From: an uncultured Lachnobacterium sp.
GTDB lineage: Bacteria; Bacillota; Clostridia; Lachnospirales; Lachnospiraceae
NCBI GenBank assembly: GCA_900549895.1
Contig: URQG01000087.1
Location: forward strand, 1-7,360
Direction: 5' to 3'
Length of the DNA stretch: 7,360 bases
Shown: positions 5,369 through 7,360 of the stretch, in pieces
How the letters are laid out: each line of letters starts with the position of its first letter
Position numbering within the stretch: position 1 is the first letter of the stretch
Translations under genes and position numbers: made by a program
Notes under the pieces: generated by a model
What the model saw: the letters and a program-made list of their open reading frames with translations, nothing else
What the model was told of the DNA's origin: nothing
Database searches by the model: none

Positions 5369-7213
5369 ATGATTACAACAAGAGATGATATTCGTAATAT
5401 TGCAATTATCGCCCATGTCGATCACGGTAAAACAACACTCGTGGACGAGTTGTTAAAGCAAAGCGGTGTATTCCGCGAGAATCAGGAAGTGCAGGAACGT
5501 GTCATGGACTCGAACGATATCGAGCGTGAGCGTGGAATCACTATCCTTTCCAAGAATACCGCTGTCTTCTACAAGAATACCAAGATCAACATCATCGATA
5601 CTCCTGGACATGCGGACTTTGGTGGCGAGGTTGAGCGAGTTCTTAAGATGGTAAACGGCGTTGTTCTCGTGGTTGATGCATTTGAGGGCACTATGCCACA
5701 GACGAAATTCGTATTAATGAAAGCACTTGCTTTAAATCTTCCGGTTATCGTTTGTATTAACAAGATCGATCGTCCGGAAGCAAGACCGGAAGAAGTGATC
5801 GATGAAGTATTAGAGTTATTCATGGATCTGGATGCTTCCGATGAGCAGCTTGACTGCCCATTCATCTATGCATCTGCAAGAGATGGCTATGCACTGTACA
5901 ACCTCGATGATGAGAAGAAGGATATGACGCCTCTCTTTGAAACGATCGTAAATTATATTCCGGCTCCTACCGGTGACCCGGACGCTCCTACACAGGTACT
6001 GATCAGTACGATCGATTACAATGAGTATGTCGGACGTATCGGTATCGGTAAAGTCGACAACGGAAGTCTTAAGGTCAATCAGGAGGCTGTCGTTGTCAAC
6101 CACCATGATCCGGACAAATTAGAGAAAGTTCGTATCAGTAAGCTGTACGAATTTGATGGTTTAAATAAAGTAGACGTTGCGGAAGCCAAGATTGGATCGA
6201 TCGTTGCGGTATCCGGTATCGCAGACATCCATATCGGAGATACGATCTGTTCACCGGAGAATCCACAGGCGATTCCGTTCCAGAAGATTTCCGAGCCTAC
6301 CATCTCCATGAATTTCATCGTTAATGACAGCCCGCTTGCCGGACAGGAAGGGAAATATGTTACCTCCCGTCACATTCGTGACCGCCTTTTCCGTGAGCTG
6401 AACACCGATGTATCTCTTCGTGTGGAAGAGACTGACAGCCCGGACAGCTTAAAGGTATCCGGACGTGGAGAGCTGCATCTGTCCGTACTGATTGAGAATA
6501 TGCGCCGTGAGGGCTATGAATTTGCCGTCAGCAAAGCAGAGGTTCTCTACCACTACGATGAGAATGGCAAAAAGCTTGAACCAATGGAGCTTGCATACGT
6601 TGATGTTCCGGATGAATTTACCGGAGCCGTTATCTCTAAGTTACAGCAGCGTAAAGGCGAACTCCTCAACATGGGTTCTATCGCCGGCGGCTATACAAGA
6701 CTTGAGTTTAAGATTCCATCCCGTGGACTGATCGGATATCGTGGCGAATTCATGACCGATACCAAAGGTAACGGAATTATCAATACGATTTTTGACGGCT
6801 ATGAGCCATTCCGCGGTGAGATTGCATACCGCTCTACCGGTTCTCTGATTGCTTTCGAGTCCGGCGAATCCGTAACTTACGGTCTCTTCTCCGCACAGGA
6901 GCGTGGTACACTCTTCATCGGACCTGGCGAGAAGGTTTACTCCGGTATGGTCATCGGACAGAGTGCAAAGGCAGAAGATATCGAGCTTAATGTATGTAAG
7001 AAGAAGCACCTGACCAATACACGTTCTTCTTCCGCTGACGAAGCTTTAACACTTGTTCCGCCACGTAAGTTAAGCCTTGAGCAGGCACTTGATTTCATCG
7101 ATACCGACGAGCTTCTTGAGGTTACTCCGGAAAGCCTTCGTATCCGTAAGAGAATTCTTGATCCTACTCTTCGTAAGAGAGCTTCTATTGCACGTAAGAA
7201 TGCAATGAAATAA
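5369..7213 (+). CDS. typA: Ribosome-associated translational GTPase TypA/BipA
   Basis: TypA/BipA is an EF-G-like GTPase that binds the ribosome and aids 50S assembly and stress or low-temperature growth in known bacteria. The 614-residue length is full for the family. GTPase motifs are intact: AHVDHGKT (15-22), RGITI (55-59), DTPGHADF (77-84), NKID (131-134) and SAR (169-171). Domain II follows at about 206-300, then the EF-G III-like domain (about 305-385), the EF-G V-like domain (about 400-480), and the BipA-specific C-terminal domain. The last carries the hallmark KKKHLTNTRSSSADEA (544-559) and ELLEVTPESLRIRKR (581-595). The ATG start has AGAAGG six bases upstream and the N-terminus aligns with the family. 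It is divergent from ssb and appears monocistronic in this window. Confidence 0.99.
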   Translation: MITTRDDIRNIAIIAHVDHGKTTLVDELLKQSGVFRENQEVQERVMDSNDIERERGITILSKNTAVFYKNTKINIIDTPGHADFGGEVERVLKMVNGVVLVVDAFEGTMPQTKFVLMKALALNLPVIVCINKIDRPEARPEEVIDEVLELFMDLDASDEQLDCPFIYASARDGYALYNLDDEKKDMTPLFETIVNYIPAPTGDPDAPTQVLISTIDYNEYVGRIGIGKVDNGSLKVNQEAVVVNHHDPDKLEKVRISKLYEFDGLNKVDVAEAKIGSIVAVSGIADIHIGDTICSPENPQAIPFQKISEPTISMNFIVNDSPLAGQEGKYVTSRHIRDRLFRELNTDVSLRVEETDSPDSLKVSGRGELHLSVLIENMRREGYEFAVSKAEVLYHYDENGKKLEPMELAYVDVPDEFTGAVISKLQQRKGELLNMGSIAGGYTRLEFKIPSRGLIGYRGEFMTDTKGNGIINTIFDGYEPFRGEIAYRSTGSLIAFESGESVTYGLFSAQERGTLFIGPGEKVYSGMVIGQSAKAEDIELNVCKKKHLTNTRSSSADEALTLVPPRKLSLEQALDFIDTDELLEVTPESLRIRKRILDPTLRKRASIARKNAMK

Positions 7214-7360
7214 ATTCGGGTTTGTCGTGATCAGATTGATTTTAAAACAGACGATACCGGATGATAAAATACGATTCGAAAATTAGCAGTAGATATTCGC
7301 AAACGGACGGATTTTGAACGATACCGACTTTCTCTCAGCTTTTTCTACGAGTTAACTCCT
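7214..7360 (+). other. Intergenic end region with no supported gene
   Basis: After the typA stop I see no ORF of useful length on either strand; all three minus-strand frames entering from the right edge stop within about 25 bases. There is no convincing intrinsic terminator for typA, only weak stems without a T-run. ACGATACCG occurs twice as a direct repeat (7251-7259 and 7318-7326), which may be chance. Confidence 0.6.

Noticed and set aside
6641..7009. Minus-strand ORF of 122 codons opposite typA
   Set aside because: It is antisense to conserved typA coding sequence and has no recognisable domain.
7251..7326. Direct repeat ACGATACCG after typA
   Set aside because: Two copies of a 9-mer with no flanking structure are not enough to call a functional element.

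Overview
The window looks like ordinary chromosome from a Gram-positive Clostridia bacterium, most likely a Lachnospiraceae gut commensal. I infer this from the moderate GC content, AGGAG-type ribosome binding sites, sigma-A promoters with TTGaca/TATAAT boxes, a lysine riboswitch, an SSB with two OB folds, and a secreted C1 peptidase with a lectin-like domain. The genus cannot be fixed from sequence alone. The first 53 bases are not biological: they are an Illumina Nextera i7 adapter with its index and the Tn5 mosaic end, joined to the contig end.

Layout, left to right. At 54-1640 (minus) lies the 5' portion of a gene for a secreted papain-family (C1) peptidase. It has an intact Gln-Cys-His-Asn active site, a lectin-like domain and the start of a fibronectin-III-like repeat, and it is cut off by the adapter junction. 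It has its own promoter with perfect consensus boxes. At 1775-3504 (minus) is a dapA-dapB operon for the first two committed steps of the diaminopimelate/lysine branch. It is preceded by a full control leader: a sigma-A promoter, a lysine riboswitch aptamer, a competing antiterminator and an intrinsic terminator. A 12-bp perfect inverted repeat separates dapA from dapB, and a long hairpin follows dapB.

At 3873-4358 (minus) is a compact CobO/BtuR-type corrinoid adenosyltransferase. Upstream of it at 4468-5100 (minus) is a single-stranded-DNA-binding protein made of two OB folds. The two may be partly co-transcribed, although a promoter candidate lies between them. A divergent intergenic region of about 270 bases separates ssb from typA/bipA (5369-7213, plus), a complete ribosome-associated GTPase gene. 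The last 147 bases hold no gene I can support.

Working together: the dap leader should switch dapA-dapB off when lysine is plentiful. The other genes are unrelated housekeeping or envelope/secretion functions. I see no mobile element, CRISPR array, tRNA or rRNA, and no convincing new multi-gene system. The items most worth a second look are the adapter contamination with the gene it truncates, the riboswitch architecture, the double-OB SSB without an acidic tail, and the shortened CobO.
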